Source: Mesaphorura yosii (taxonomy: Eukaryota; Arthropoda; Collembola; Poduromorpha; Tullbergiidae). Taken from it: DNA of 64,000 nt. This document shows, piece by piece, positions 26,301 to 41,300 of this stretch. Made by a program: the position numbers and the translations under genes. The notes under the pieces were generated by a model, which had not been told where the DNA came from, searched no databases, and saw only the letters and a list, made by a program, of their open reading frames with translations. The stretch covers positions 62,001 to 126,000 of the forward strand of contig WIXG01000066.1 in assembly GCA_009869945.1 (NCBI GenBank). Direction: 5' to 3'. Position 1 is the first letter of the stretch; each line of letters begins with the position of its first letter.

Positions 26301-29300
26301 TGGGGCTGAGAGCAGTTGACTTTGACTCAGGCGGCTCGCCAGAGGCGGAGGCAGCAGAAGGGAGCGGGAGCATGGGCACCCTTCTCGCGCGATCCTTCGC
26401 ATCATCATCTGTTTCTGTTACAGCATGGCATGCGGCAGTTATTTACATTTAGTACAAAAGTATTTACAGCAAGGCAAGTGATTTCCTTAAAAGATATCGG
26501 AGCCGTCAACCGTGAACATTTAAAAGAGCAGCAGAGAAGATATAAATTCCATGTAAGGCAATAAATTAATCTCGGCGCAATCGTCTTGACACTAATGACT
26601 AATCAAGTGCATAATTTATGTACACGTGCGTTCTGCCTGCATGTACGCGTGTTCAATTCTTCTGGCTCAATATTTCGGGTAACACGATTCGATTACGGAA
26701 ACTGAAGTGGATCTTCCCGAAACGAAAGCAGAAAGCACCGAGAAGTATTTACATATTTTACACGACGGAGTTATGAAACTGAATACGAAAATACATTTAT
26801 GATAATTGTACAGCAGTTTGTGTTTTGCATTTTGCATGCGCCTCACACGCTCGGGCACGCACACGGCGCACGCGCGCGGGTTTGCAGTGAAATGATTAAA
26901 AGATCTCCACGAGAGAAATATTAATATTATGAATGCAGAATGCAACTCAAAATTCACTACTTTACATCTCAATTACAGTGAGACGATGAAAGCAATGAAG
27001 AAAATCCACAAGGTACCAGGAGGCTAATGCGCTGGCGCTTACATTTGCGCTGCTTTGCATGTTAATCTTGACATTTACTTGAGAATAATTTGGCATGGCT
27101 TTGCTTAGCCAATACGCAGCAAGACTCAAGACTAAATTCGACTTACTTTTAACCCGAAGCCACGTGTACCCGTTCGCCTCGCCCGCATCGTTCGCAGCCC
27201 AGCACTGATACATTCCAGAGTCTTGAGCTCGAAGATAGTGCACGGTTAATGAACCACTCTCGCTATCGTACGAGTAACCAGGAAGACCAATTATGGGAGT
27301 CGTGTCTTTGAACCAGGTTATGTTAACTTTGGGGTGACCACCGACGGAGCAATGGAGCACGACTTCCTTCCCGAATTCGCCGTACGCCTCTGATGGCATC
27401 GGAGAGTTGAAGTACGGTTTCTCTGCAAAGGAATTCAGCAATTGCTATTTTCTACCGACGATTTTACCACCTTATAACTCGTAGCACGTGCAAGTTCCTT
27501 CGCCCCAGTTTCTCTGGTTGCAGTTCCTCTGTCCGAGTTCCGAGGAACTCTGTCCTAGAGGAACTCAAGTCAGAGGAATTCGGACGGAGTAGCCTGCAGC
27601 CAGAGGTACTCAGAACACAGGAACTCGCACGTAGAATCCTTAAAACTTGTGTATTTTCCTGATTTTATTCGGAATAACTAAAATTCATAACGGCATCGCA
27701 TGCCGTTGCAAAATTCCGATCGACAACCATATAAACTTACCTAGAATCGTGACCTTCGCAGTTGCGGACACAACCGGAAAAAGGGAATTCCTTAATCTAG
27801 CTTGGCACGTGTACTCGCCGCTATGAGCCGGTTCAATCCTTAGCAGGGACAATGTCCGATTCCAGAGATCATTAAATGAAGTTGCCACTCCAGTCATTTC
27901 AATCGGGATTCCATCCTTCAGCCAAATCGTCTCCAGCTCATGAAGTGGCCTTGCATTCACGATGCAGTACAGCTCGTATTCTTGGGTCCCTCTGACAATC
28001 TGTGCGTCGGTCGGTGGCACAACAATGCTCGGCTGAATCTGGTCTGGAGTCCCGGAGCCAGAGCCGTAGTTGTCATTAGAATTTGAGGTGACTACAAGCT
28101 GAATGTATCCGGACGTTTCTTCTTGGCCCAGCTGAGTATTCGTGGCACGTGCACGGTACGCTTTCTGGTCACTGCTGCTCACATCGAGCACAATTTGGTG
28201 GAAGTCTCTGGTCAGTGCAAATTTCGAACCGTACAGCAGAGTATTGTCACGGGTTTGCCAAGCGACGGATGGGGGCGGATGGCTCTGAATGTAAGGAAGC
28301 TCGAGAATGACTGCTTCTCCAGGTCGGGCAATCACAGTCTTCTCGTCTTGCTGGATAAATGGTGTCATATCTGCAAGCACAAATTTTACGGTCAAATGAC
28401 CAATACTTCTAACACTAATGAGCTGAATGCATGATTCGGGATAACACAACGGGGAGGCAAGTCATTCACCGAATTTGCTTTTCGTGCAGTTAGCACGGCA
28501 AAGAAAAAAAGTTGATAATAGGAATCATGTTTGCAAAATAATTTACGGAAGAGTTACGAAATAATTAAATGCCGGTTCTACATCGACATCTAATTGACAA
28601 CATATTTGAACCTGATGCAGAATAATGAGTTGAGAACGAACAGGTGAGCAATTAAAAAGAGGCGTTACTCCACACTATGCTAGAACAGAAAACTTCTCGT
28701 TAAGATAGCAGCATATGCCATCGCCTCGTCATTGTTTATACACCGTCATACAATTCGCCGAGTTAACAATGCAAACATTGAAGTTGTAAGCGGTAAACAT
28801 GGTTGAATGAGCAGTTCGCATGCTAGCGCTAAGCAGGAACAAAGTCGCTGCCAGCCTCGGCGCAGGAGTGAAGGACCTTTATGTAAATTAACGCCTGACT
28901 TACATGCAACTGTCACGCGAATCTTTTCCGAGTATATCGCTCCAGCATCGTTCCTCGCAATGCACTGGTAGTCGCCCGCATCGTCTCGCCGTGACGATTG
29001 GATCTTGTAGAAATGCTCCACACTGAAATCGCCAAGAGACTGGCCATCCTTCAGCCATCGATACTCCGGTTGTGGAATACCTGAAAATGAAATGAACAAG
29101 CAAATTGTAAACGCAAACGAGCTGGCGTGGTGTAAGAATGAAAAATTATTTTCACAGCATCAAGCATCAGGCAAGAGGCAAGATAATACCAAACATGAAT
29201 TTTCATAAATGAGAAAGTCGTGCAGTTGTCAAATAAAGGAGCCCATTGTTCTTGTTGGTGCGTTTGCGAGGAAAAGCGGAGCAGAGCGATTGTGAAATGG

Positions 29301-32300
29301 ATACAGATACTTGGATGGATACTTCCATTGTTGTGTAATGAAATGGTAGCAAGCAGAGCTGTTATTCGTAATGGTTGTGGTGTGGTTGTGGCTTGGTTGC
29401 CAGTCTAGCTGTAATAAATTGCTGCTCGTTTGTCATGGCCAATCCAAGCCAAGCTGCGCCAGACCAATCTCCAATATGACAAATAGTTAAATAAAAAGCA
29501 GGTGATTTAGAATTGACAGAAATATTTACGTTCCCGGAATGCGCGGTCATACAAAGATTCGAAATTGTCCGACCGCGATCGTTTGCAATTATAAGCTCTC
29601 ATACTGGCGAGAAAATCCGAGATGTGAAGTATTTCTCTTCGCCATTTACTTCAAATGATTTTAAACTATCCTACATTTTTATTACTAAAAGGTTATAAAA
29701 TAAGCTGGTTTCTAGTTTATAGCAACAGAAAGACGTCTAAAATCCATAAAATAAGCGATTACGTGACCATGATTTTGCAACAGAAATACAAATTAGACCA
29801 ATTTGCATTGCACTTTGCATTACATATCACAAATAACGCAATTCTTGCATCGTATATGAATCCACGACAGAACTTACGCTCCCACTTGCGAAATGCAATC
29901 TAGAAATTAATTTAAGATTTTGTACGCATCACAGGAGGCTCTAATTTCGATATTGCTGGGCCAAATGGTAAAGTGGACCTTGTAATACACGACGACGACG
30001 CAATGCATTAATGACCACGAAAAGCAGTGTTAAAAGTTGAATGGTACAGCCTTCGTGTACCATGCCATGTCCCATTTCATTTCCATTGTTGACACGAAGT
30101 TGTTGGCCAGCAACCAATTACTACGAGGGTATTTGTAGCACAACACGAGCAGTGAACGATGGAAATAGTAATTAATTGTGTCCTGTGTCCGTCGTCTGTC
30201 CTCCTATTTCATTTCCGCTTCACCAATGTTGTATTAATGCAAACAACGGCAAAAGCAAGAGCAATGGCAATGTGATGACGACCAGTTGATTAAGCACCGC
30301 GAATACCTTGCCAAGCTGTTATTTACCAGTCAGTCAGTGGAGAAATGTCAACAAAACACGGCTTGTGCGACTTTGTCCTCCGTCACAATGAATGAAAATA
30401 GAAAAATGTGAATATTTTACGGTTCTGCTTGCTTTGCTCCATTTACTATTCACATTCATAAACTTCACAGGCACAGGTTTCTTTGTTTACATCTGCAATG
30501 TTTGTTGCAGTCAGCGCATCAATAATCTCATTTAGGATGCAGCAGCGGGAGTGGTGATAGCAATGCAAATGTGGTTAAGATTTTTGTATTTTGCTTTCAT
30601 TTTCAATTTCAAGCTCAGTGGCTCGGTACAGTGAGGCCACAAGGATTAATGCAGGTTAATGCGTGGTAATTAAAATCTGTCATGGGCTTTCTCTGCTTGG
30701 AAATTATACGGTCGCTTTCAAATTTCTAAAAATCGACCTCTCAAATGTCTCAATTTTGAGAGTGATTTTGAAAGTATAAAGTTTTATGAGCTTTTAGAAA
30801 AATGACGAACTTGCCGACGAAGCGTTTAACGTTTCAAAGTCTCCGAATGTAATGCAAAAACGAAAGTAAGTTCGGTTCCTGAGGTCACGAAAGAGCAGAC
30901 ATATGATTCATGGTTCCTTGCGCATTAGACCAGCAGTTGTAATAAAATTAAAACGACTCCTTCTGGGTTCGAAGTGCAAGTGCTAATAATTGCGTAATGG
31001 CCAGAAATGGATGTTCAATGGAAGCCGATCTTAAGTGTAATCTGTGAATTCCTGTATGAAGCAATTCAAATTACCTAAAAGCCTACCTAAAGCATATCCT
31101 ACAGCCCGAAGGCTACTCTAGGCTGCCTTTCAGAATCTAAAACAATAATAAACACCTTCATGTTCTTTTATCACGCAAAGCAGCCTTATAACTCGTGGTC
31201 GTGGCTGTATACATTTCAAATTGTTTAATCCCTCAATAAAACAATGAACTCGGAGACTTGTAAGTGAGAACCTGGCTGCTGGATTGGGATGCAAGCGACC
31301 TTTCTTTTATACACACACACATTTCATTTTCAATCCGAGATCCACGATGAAAGAAGGCTCGAAAGAAAAAGGCCTTGAATAGAGAACAGAAAAAGCAGAC
31401 AGCCATCATCCGTCCGTCTCTAACGTACAACTTGCTTTTGCTTCTTTGTATCCATCTATACAAAGGCTAAGGAAGGATGAAGACGAACCCTTCGTAAAGT
31501 GAGAGCACAAGAGCCGCCCCAGACGACCAAACCAAGTTCCTTTTCTGCATTGCATGCAACTACGTAACACAGGACTCAATGGCTCAATACGTCATGCAAC
31601 AATGAAGAGTAACAACACAACGGTTGAAACCATCCAGGTGAGAAAAAACTCATCAAGAATTTAGCTGGGATGGAAAGCAGAAGCCTTGCAAGAATGAAAA
31701 ATCTTTCTCTGCTCAATTGTCCAATAAATACGAATACAGTACATCAGGGTAGCATCTTGTACCCAATGCCAATACTGGCACATCACCTTCCATCAATAGA
31801 GCTTCTATTATTCACGAATTCTTCCCATCTTCACCCAGCTTTACGTTGTTGATTGTTAAGCCCCTCTTTTACGAATTGGTTATTGGCTTGGACGTCTTTT
31901 AAGCTCCGGGATAGGAGTTCAATGATTTGGATTCGGTGATTCATTCAATTGCAATTTAGAATTTATTCAATTCGGGTACCCAAACCCAAAATCTTTGTTA
32001 TGCCTTAAGGTCTCGTATTCGCATTTGTACTATGGCCAAGTACCCCAAACTCAGAGCCCCATCGAAGTCAACGCGGAATCCTTAAAGCAAACTGCAGCGA
32101 ACTGAAAGATTCACTTTGCGTTCATCTTCATTTCGGTATTGATAAAAGTGTATTACATACTGCATATTGCGTAATTCTCAGAAAACCAAGCTCATACCCC
32201 ATCCATTGCAGCAGTCTGCTGACGAGAAATGAATCATCATCTATCATTTTCTCCCCGGAACGCAAATGTTGCATGCAGTGCAAACCCACACTTTTTTGCC

Positions 32301-35300
32301 TCACTTTACACGCAATGGAAACTGCAATTTGTTGTAATTTTCTTTTTCAGTTTTTAGCCTGAAATTCCCTTTGTAATTTGTAACAATGTTTTGCCTTAAC
32401 AGACAAACAATAACACACATTCTGGCTTTTGCCTTGCTTATCCAAGTATGGAATGAAGAATGAGAGTAAGACGAGGCACGAGATTTACTCTTCCAAGATT
32501 TTGATTGTTGCTGGTCTCACAATGCATCGCTCTTGCTACGCGTCAAATTAAGAGCTCAAATTCACTACAGGATTGAATGCCAAATCCGCAGCTCATCAAC
32601 CCGGCCAGCCGGGCCGCCAAATCTGTTGCTCTTACTTATTGCAGTGCATCATCATCTGTTCCATGTTGCTAGTTGCTCTTTGCAGCAGGTAAGACAAATT
32701 ATATTCCGAAGGTTTTTTGCTTGTCTGTTGCGTAATTGCAGTGCCAGACCTTCGAATAAACCGAACATAGAAACGCTAAAGCCTGAAAAACTCCGGTTGC
32801 CTTTCTTGCGTGAGTGTGCATATGTAATTATGTCAGCTAAGAATAGGCACTGGGAAAGACTTAACAAGTGCGTCTGAGATTCTCCGATGCTGCTTTGTCC
32901 TTTAAATATTCCATTTTAACCCTTCACCAATACCAAAGCCTTCATAGAAGCATTAAATAAACCCCGTCGCGTTTACAACGCACTGACTGCATGCGAGACA
33001 GAATTTTGTAGTAAATTTAACCTTGTGGATCTACGCTCTAAGCCTGCTGCATAACTTTCATGTTACTTCGTCGAAGGAAAGACCAACCCTGCAGGGAACT
33101 CTGCTGCATGAGTAAAGAACGAAGAAGAGAGAAACTACGAGCCAAGTCCGTCTACGGAAAAGGAATCACGGACCAGAAAATGTATCTTCACGGTGATGAG
33201 GCTTGCTCATTCCAACAACTCAGCGACGCATTATGAGGGTGAAGCGCAGTTGAGAACATACTAGGACAGGTAAAAAAAGGCCGTCACGTATATAGTTTGG
33301 AGTTCGATTGGCTATGTGTTTTGTCCTGGGAGAGTATGGATTACATAAGCGTTGCGCTACCACTCTACTTTACACGATATGAAGCCCTCGGGTTTGGTCC
33401 AGCCCGGTGACTGGAATGGGATTTTAATTTGGTGTCCAAGGCCGAATGATCATGATAATATGGATTTGGATTGCCAGAAACAAACAGGAGTACAGGACAT
33501 TAAAGAAGATAAATTCAAATAAATCTCTTCTCGTACCGATTTTAGAAGTGCCCAGCTCAAAAGATGCTTATGAATTTCCATTGTTAGTATCAGTAATTTT
33601 CGAAATTCGAGTATCTTCAGTAAGAATTTGGGACAAAATGTCCATCCAGCAGCAACAGGATGCACATTAAGGATACTCGATACGAGTACAGGACATTATT
33701 GTACGCCTTTCTTTCCTGCATTGTGTAAGAGGTCCATAAATATTTTTTGTCCAGGTACCCACCGCTCTACTTCCTTCACTGCATGCACGTATTCAAATTA
33801 CAATTACAATTCTGCTTGAAAGAAGAAAGATAGAAGGAAGATTTACATTCAGAATTCAGGTTCTACGTCTTCCACCTCTGCCGCTGCCCACAAAGACGAA
33901 AGACGAATGCACGCACTTTCCAGGCAACATCAACTCAACATCCTCTACTCAAAGTAATAAAATCAACAGCATCATCCAGTCCTGGTCAACCTCCACGCAC
34001 AGAACTGGAGAACAACGACAACCTGAGCAGGGAACTGAGCTTTGATTTGGAACCCGCACAAACGCACAAAGTGTACATTTTTCAATCCCAGGAGCCAAGA
34101 AACTCGAAATTATGCCTTGGCCTTAGTGGACTGACCACTGAGCGAAGCTGCTCTCGTAATCGCGGTGCAGTGCAATGCGGTTGCTTGGACCTGGCAACAA
34201 TGGGTTCCCAATTACATCCCTTGTCAACTTCCACTTCATCATCTGCGCTCTCCTCGCTGTGCAGTCAAGTCATGATGATGTCCTGGCCTAGCCTGCCAAA
34301 GTGTCGTCTTGGATACTGAGCAGAGCACTGTTATACGCGCGCTCGGCATGCCAGTAAGTTAAAAATAGGATCCTGTGTCCGTGTCCGACTGTGATATGAA
34401 GTACATTCCAGACGCAGGCATGTAAAGTATCCTTCAACCTTTCTTTTCTTTCCCTACACGCTGTTAGCGGTAGTAGCACGCTATCTCCTGCTTCGTCCAA
34501 CACTGGTACTAAATCGTCTCAAAATCACACATTAAAGTTACAAGACAAAAAATGTTCTCAGATAATGAGCCTAAAAATGTAAAAGGATGAGACAGAAACA
34601 AAAGATATGAGTGAGTCTCGACTCTCAAGCCTCGAGCAACGGCAACACACTGCACAAGGAAGTTAATTGGCTAGTAAGATGACAAAACGAAGGAACAAGA
34701 GCAAGAATCTGGACGAACGAGAACGGACGTGAAACGTGTAATACTGTACTTAACATTTCGAAAGTCAAGTAATTCGTTTTAACTTTCTTGGGTGTTGTCG
34801 TTGTCGCGTTGCTGCACTTTCGCTCACATTTTGTCAACTGCGAGCGTGAGTCGTGTTGAAGCATTTAATGTAAGATGAAATTACGCCGAGTCTGGAGAAG
34901 ATTGTCAGTGTCCGCAGAAGCACGAGATGGAATAATGCAGGCTACTCAAGACGACGAACGACGAAGGAATCCAACTCGAAGACAGTTGAGATTTGTCGTC
35001 AAAATTGAAGTGTCATGATTTTGATAATGATGCTAATGCACTTTTATGGCTAGGGTTTCAAATTTCAAAATATTTTGAGTAATCGTCGTTCCGTGGTTGA
35101 AGGTGATGAATTATGGAATTGGATGTAATTGAGAATTGGATGATGGAATGTGTGACTATGATTGACCGAGCTCTGCCTTGCTCAGATTTAAGCTTCATAG
35201 CCATTGATTTTGTCTTGCTTGAAACATCACATGCACAATGAAGTAAAGGTGCCAGAGGGGAACTTTCCGACCAGAAGGATGACTCGTGGAATTGGGCTTC

Positions 35301-38300
35301 AATAACCGTTCATCACTCTTAAATGAGTCCAGGCATGCAGTGATGGTGAATCTTTTATGTGCAGAAAGTCGATCTTGGCTTGGCCTGTGCCATGCCTGCC
35401 ACGCATGCCGTAATTGTTCAAGATGTTCTTCATTTCATGACTTCTTGAGGCTTTAAATGATGTAATTAAATTCTCAGTTTGGCTAAAATGTGAAAATGAG
35501 CTCGAGTCCCGCTCGCTTTCGCCGTGCATGCGTACAGAAGAATTATTACCACTGTAATAGCTCATAGCTGCAAGAGGCTATTATCTAGGCACTAAATACT
35601 CTGAACAATGCGCTCTACCACTAGAATGGAACACGACTGCGACTACGACTACGAATTCAATTGTTGCACTTCATTTCCTATTCTCCGGTCGTACAAAAGG
35701 CGAGCATAACAATAAAACAGTATGAGGATATTCGTATTATTATTCAATTCTTCGCCTTCGTCTAGCCTTCTTTGGCTTTTTGGCTTAATGTCACAAGTCA
35801 CCGTAATAAAGAATAATAATATGATCATTCTATTTACTCCTTTCTCTCCTTGTCTTGCCAGGTCAGATGCGAGAACACAATTCACAATTGAGATCGTTTC
35901 GAGAGGAAAAGCCAAAGGGAAGAAATGATTCAGGATTACGAAATGCTTGGGAATTTGAGCCGAGATGCACTTTTAACCCTTCACGAAGACGTGGGTCTGC
36001 CGTAATTATGAACTCTGAAACACAAATCCTTACGCCATGCAGTAGAATTTAAAGCCCTCATAACACTTACGACTGGGAGTCCTGGTGCAAGATGCGATGC
36101 AAAATTTAAGAACGCTCAAACGAAGCCTAGAGTCATGTTTCATGGTTTTGGGTTCAGGTTTGGTGTTGGACAAGTTATTCGGCCAGCAGAGCACGAATTG
36201 AACGATTGTGGCACGCTGGCACTGGCACGCAGAACTGTAACAACCACATATCACGAGTCACGACGACCGCCAGGGTTCAATGGCTCAATGTTCATGTCGA
36301 AGTGTCCAATGGCACCACACGAAGTTCCATAGCATGCCACGCCACGCCAGACGCGGCTCAAAGAACGGGATGTCGGTCGCCTGACTTGCAACTTGCAATA
36401 CAAAGTTTTGATACACTAAAATCTAGCTAAAAACTTTTTCAAATGAAATCCATAAAAACAAAAACATTTGCAGAGCATTGAAGAGCATGCGATGTCGTGC
36501 ACTAGCAAATGCATGGCATGTAAATTCTGACGGAGTCAAGCGGCAAGCATGCGATGCGGTTTTGATTTTTGATATTGCGTTTTGGTAATAACGCCCGAAA
36601 TTGCAACATAACAGCAACATAATCACAATAATAAGCAGAGTACAGTAAGTTTCAGGCCGCCGAGTAAGTGGGCAAGTGGCAGAAAATTTTGGATTCCGGA
36701 TTCCATGTGAAAGTTTGTTCGAAGTTGAAGTATGCGTGAGCGTAAGGCAGACAAGTAGAATAACAGAATACATATTTACGGTTTTACGGCAAAGTCGCTT
36801 ACCTTTGGCCTGGCACTGTAGAATCTTCGGCCGTCCTTCGTTCACGAAACTGGAGGCAGCGGACGGCTGGGTTGTAAATCTTGGAGCTTGTAGAGATTGA
36901 CTGCTCAGATCGTCTGGGGATCCTGTGCACAAAAGAGAAAAAAGACACGATTGCATTAATCTGACTAATTTATGCATGTCGTAATGAATTGGCTACATGA
37001 TTTTAGGTTGTAAATGCTAATCTTGACTAAATATCGCATTTTTCGTTCCTCAGTTTACGTGTGCCTTTTAGTGAGGAGTAGACAGCAAGTCAACAACTAC
37101 TTGGAATTTATGCTCAGAGTTTTATTGCATGTGGCAAGTTTTAGTTACAGGCGAGTCGAACCTCACTATAAATTTCATTTGCAAGTCATCGCATCGTTGA
37201 TGTCTTTGACAAATTTTTGCCAAATGACTTGTTCGCTGTCAAAATCTTAAGCCTCTGTCTGCCGTCAACAAATTCGAAGCCTACGCCTGTAATAATTCAC
37301 TAGTTCAAGAATGTAATCAGTCATTAGCCTCTGCACACCAGTTCACGCTGTGCTTTAATTGACGTGTGTAATCTTTATCGGTCAACTTTATACATAGCCT
37401 TTGCGGCGCGGCTTCCATTGAACTTCCTCCGATGTCAAATCCTTCACGTACACTTCCGCGCGCGTGTTGTGAGTGTGCGTTATCAACTGTCAATATTGCA
37501 CAAGGGATTATGAAAGCTATGGACAATGTACAAGTGTAACGCGCTTCAGGTCATGTAGTTCATTTTTCATTCATAGTCTGACGAGTGAGGCCTGAGACAA
37601 GTGAAATGAGCAATTTATCATTTGACACGTACAAATTGCAAATTGCCTCCACACTGTGCTTGGTGCTTTCGCCCACGCGCACGTTCAAGCACTGGACAAG
37701 TGAATTTATCAGATCAACAAAATCGAAGGCGCTAATCAGCATTAACACAATCACTTCATCGATCTACGCGAAAGGCGATAAATGATGATAAAAAGTCGTG
37801 ATTATTCAATTGAATCTGGTATTGGCGCAAGAATGCAACAATAACAATGCAAATCTCTCGTTGCACTTTTCACTTTTGTTGTGATCAAAGAATTGATAGG
37901 CCCCATGAATTATGATTGTTGAGATCACAAATCACAATAATCATCTTTCTTCTTGTGCTCGTGCTCTTGTGCATCCAACCCATTTTCTTTGTGCTTGTGT
38001 TTGTGCGTAGTGCGTAGCTTCTATAAATTTTTGGTCATGCTCGTAATTTTTTACATTTGCATGTCATGCGCGTAACAATGTGCCAACTTGCCAACAATAC
38101 TTCGTGTAGCACAGCTTTAACTTGGTTTACTGGTGCAATAATGCACCACAAGTCGCGATTGTGAGTGCGATAATGCAATGACTCGCGATCTTCTTGAATT
38201 GCAAAAAATTTCACAGTCCAAATGAAGTCATTTCAATGCAAATGCTCTCAACTTTCTCATACATCCACCACGCGTGAGCATTCGCCTTTGCCTTTGCACA

Positions 38301-41300
38301 GTCATTGTCATTGAACTTGAACCCTTTCATCAGCATAAAAAATGAGTTCAAGATTAAAATATTTTCCATCGCAGTAAACCAAAATAATTCCAAAATATGC
38401 TTATGCTCATGCTCTATTTAATCGAAGTCGAAGCCAGCATATGACAATGAAAATGTGGTCGGTCTCCAATTATGATTATTTCGAAATTCGAATTACGTAT
38501 GACAAACGTACGTGAAAATAATTTACAGCCGTGCAATTCGGTGAGTCGGCGCAGTCACAATCACAATTAAAGCCTGCAGGGAACCTAAATGATTTGCGTT
38601 GGGCGGGCGTGGGAAATTAGATTCATCGCTTCACTTGGGAAGAGAACATCGAACGAGAAAATTCAATGCTGGTTTCTGGTTTCTTGGCTGTGCTCTTTGC
38701 GCTTGCGTTTGGAGAATCAAGAAGTATTAGCCATGAATAATCATTTAATTCATTCTTAATAGTAGAGCACAGTGGTTGCGTCTGCAAGAGAAGTGGAACA
38801 AGAAATGTTTCAGTTTCTGCCAAATGCTGAACAGGTAAGAATCTCCCAAATCCTAAATCTCGCACGCAAGGTAATTTAAGTTTCATGATGAGAACGAGAA
38901 CCGACCGCGACGGGCTGAGGCAGAAATTGCAGGAATGATTGATTGATCTTAATTGACTTCAGACGTCGTTCTATCTTGTTGTGTTGTGGGTGGTCAAATC
39001 AGCTTGATTATAATTTTAATCAGTTCCCTGCCTTCGCCTTTCCTTTTTTCTGCATTTGAGACTGACGGTCTCAATTGTCCAATGTCAAAATAGTTATTAA
39101 CGAACAACAATTAATACTCCCCAGTGCCTTACCTATATTGTGAGAATGAGAATTCACTGCCGAAGAACGGCGATACTTCGATCACTGGTCGAAAAAGGCA
39201 TTGGCATTGAATAGGCGTTCGTTTATCTCAAATCCAAGACCAACCAAGTCCAAGTCACGATTAATTAGTCATAGCGTAAATCCATTATGCTTATTTGGGC
39301 ATGCCATTCTTATGACTCACACCATCTTTCAAGTTACATCGTTTTCAATATTCGAGTCAAGAATGTGCAAATTGCCTAAATTACACAATGCAGAAATAAA
39401 TTCTTCAAGACCAGTTCGAGTTCGGACCAATGCAAAAGAAAATCAAGCCCAAGTAAATTGCAAGCTTCAGTGGTCGCTGTTCGCAAGATAAACACGGTGC
39501 ACAGGATACGAATACGAACTCTTTCTAATGTAAACAAATACAGCACAGGTGTTCACCAACAAAGACACGCTGCACTGTGAGAACATTCTTGGAGACATAA
39601 ATTACATACGCGAAGACAATAATTTTGCTTTTGCACCGCACTACACACATGAGAAACTCTTGAATCCGTTCCGTTCCGTCGTGAATCTCTTCAAATTGTT
39701 TTGATTTGATTCAAGTGCTCAACCTGAACACTTGCCTGCTGTTTGTATTACGCTTCGGTTTGAGCCGAGTATTTCTCATGTAAATTGGAATCAACCGACC
39801 CGATCGTGATTCGCGATTGATAAAATACGGCATGTGAATTCGAAAAGCGGATGAGCAAGAACAAGAACAACTTCAGCAAATATTTTAACTACCAACTGAC
39901 CATAACCCGAGGCACAACAATGCTCATGCTTGTACTATGCTTAAACGAACTTACACCTGAGCTTCATCGTCATCGCCTTCGTTGATCGTCGCTTCTCGTT
40001 TGTTTGTTCGGCTTGAATGAAGAATTTGACGAACAGAGTTGAGAAAATAATGAAGTTGAATTGCTGCTGCAATGCAGTAATGCAAGGCAATTATTTTAAT
40101 CGGTTGCGACAAGAAGAGTAACTTGGTTGCTATTGCCGTTGCTGGCCTTGCATTGCGAGAATTTGTCATCGAGTGCGTAATCGCGTCATAAAAATTTTGA
40201 TGACAATTAGAACGACACTGTCCGGTTAGTTTGGTATTTGGCTTGGATTCTTTTAAAGTCAGACCGCGAAACTTCTCAAATTCAAACCCGAAACGATTTC
40301 TGTACTTTAATCACAACGGCAGATTTTTGGAAGATGCAACACTGGCAATTCAGCATTCACATTCGTGGTCAAGTTATGCTTAAACCACACGCACGCGAAC
40401 GGGATGACCATGCCGATTAGAACCACAATCACAGTTTTGCACAATTAACTGTGCATAGCATTAAGTTACGTGCATTCGTGTCATTACCAAACCTACGAGT
40501 TAATGTGAGCACTTCATGTTTAATCGTATTAACTTCTTTTCCACGCACGCGCATGCGATGCATTTTGTTCTAATGCAAAGAGATGACATAATGGCCAAAA
40601 TTCTGAACCGTTAAGTCCATCTCCAAGTCTCTTTCTTCCTAAATATTAAGCAATTTAATCTCACGCACGTAAATGCAAATCTTCGCATTCGGCATTTCCA
40701 ATTTACAATGGAAATGACGCAAGTCAGGCTGGCAGGCCTGCCTTGGCCATGCCCTTTTTTCACACACTTTTCTTACTTTTGTGCATAAATACCATAAATT
40801 AAAGTGACAGTATAAATACTAAAACTACACTGCACCGCGATAATAATGGAATGAATTCCCTCAGGGTGAAAGAACACGAACAAGAAAATGGCATTTTCAC
40901 GTACGTACATACGTTAAGTCTTATTTGTATTTTTCTTGGCTTTTGTGAATATTTATTCACAGGGTGGAATTTTGAGTGGTTGTGCTACACCAAAATTCAC
41001 ATTCATTTCCTGTCGTACCCTGTCCTGAGCTGTGCGGTGCCATGCTGTAATTGAAATCCTGACTAGCGTGAGATTTAGAGATTCAGACCAAGAAGAAACT
41101 CAGCTACCAGCGTAATATCTAATTATGCTGTGACATATTGCACGATGATGATAACCCAGCTCAGACGCAGAAGATGAGCTTGTGAAACGACGACGAGACA
41201 AGAAACGGTATCTGGCGCAAATGGCAAATGCACTAATTTATGCGAATGCAACGTATCTTCAACCGTGACCGTAATTCCGTAATGCAAGGGGGCAGATGGA

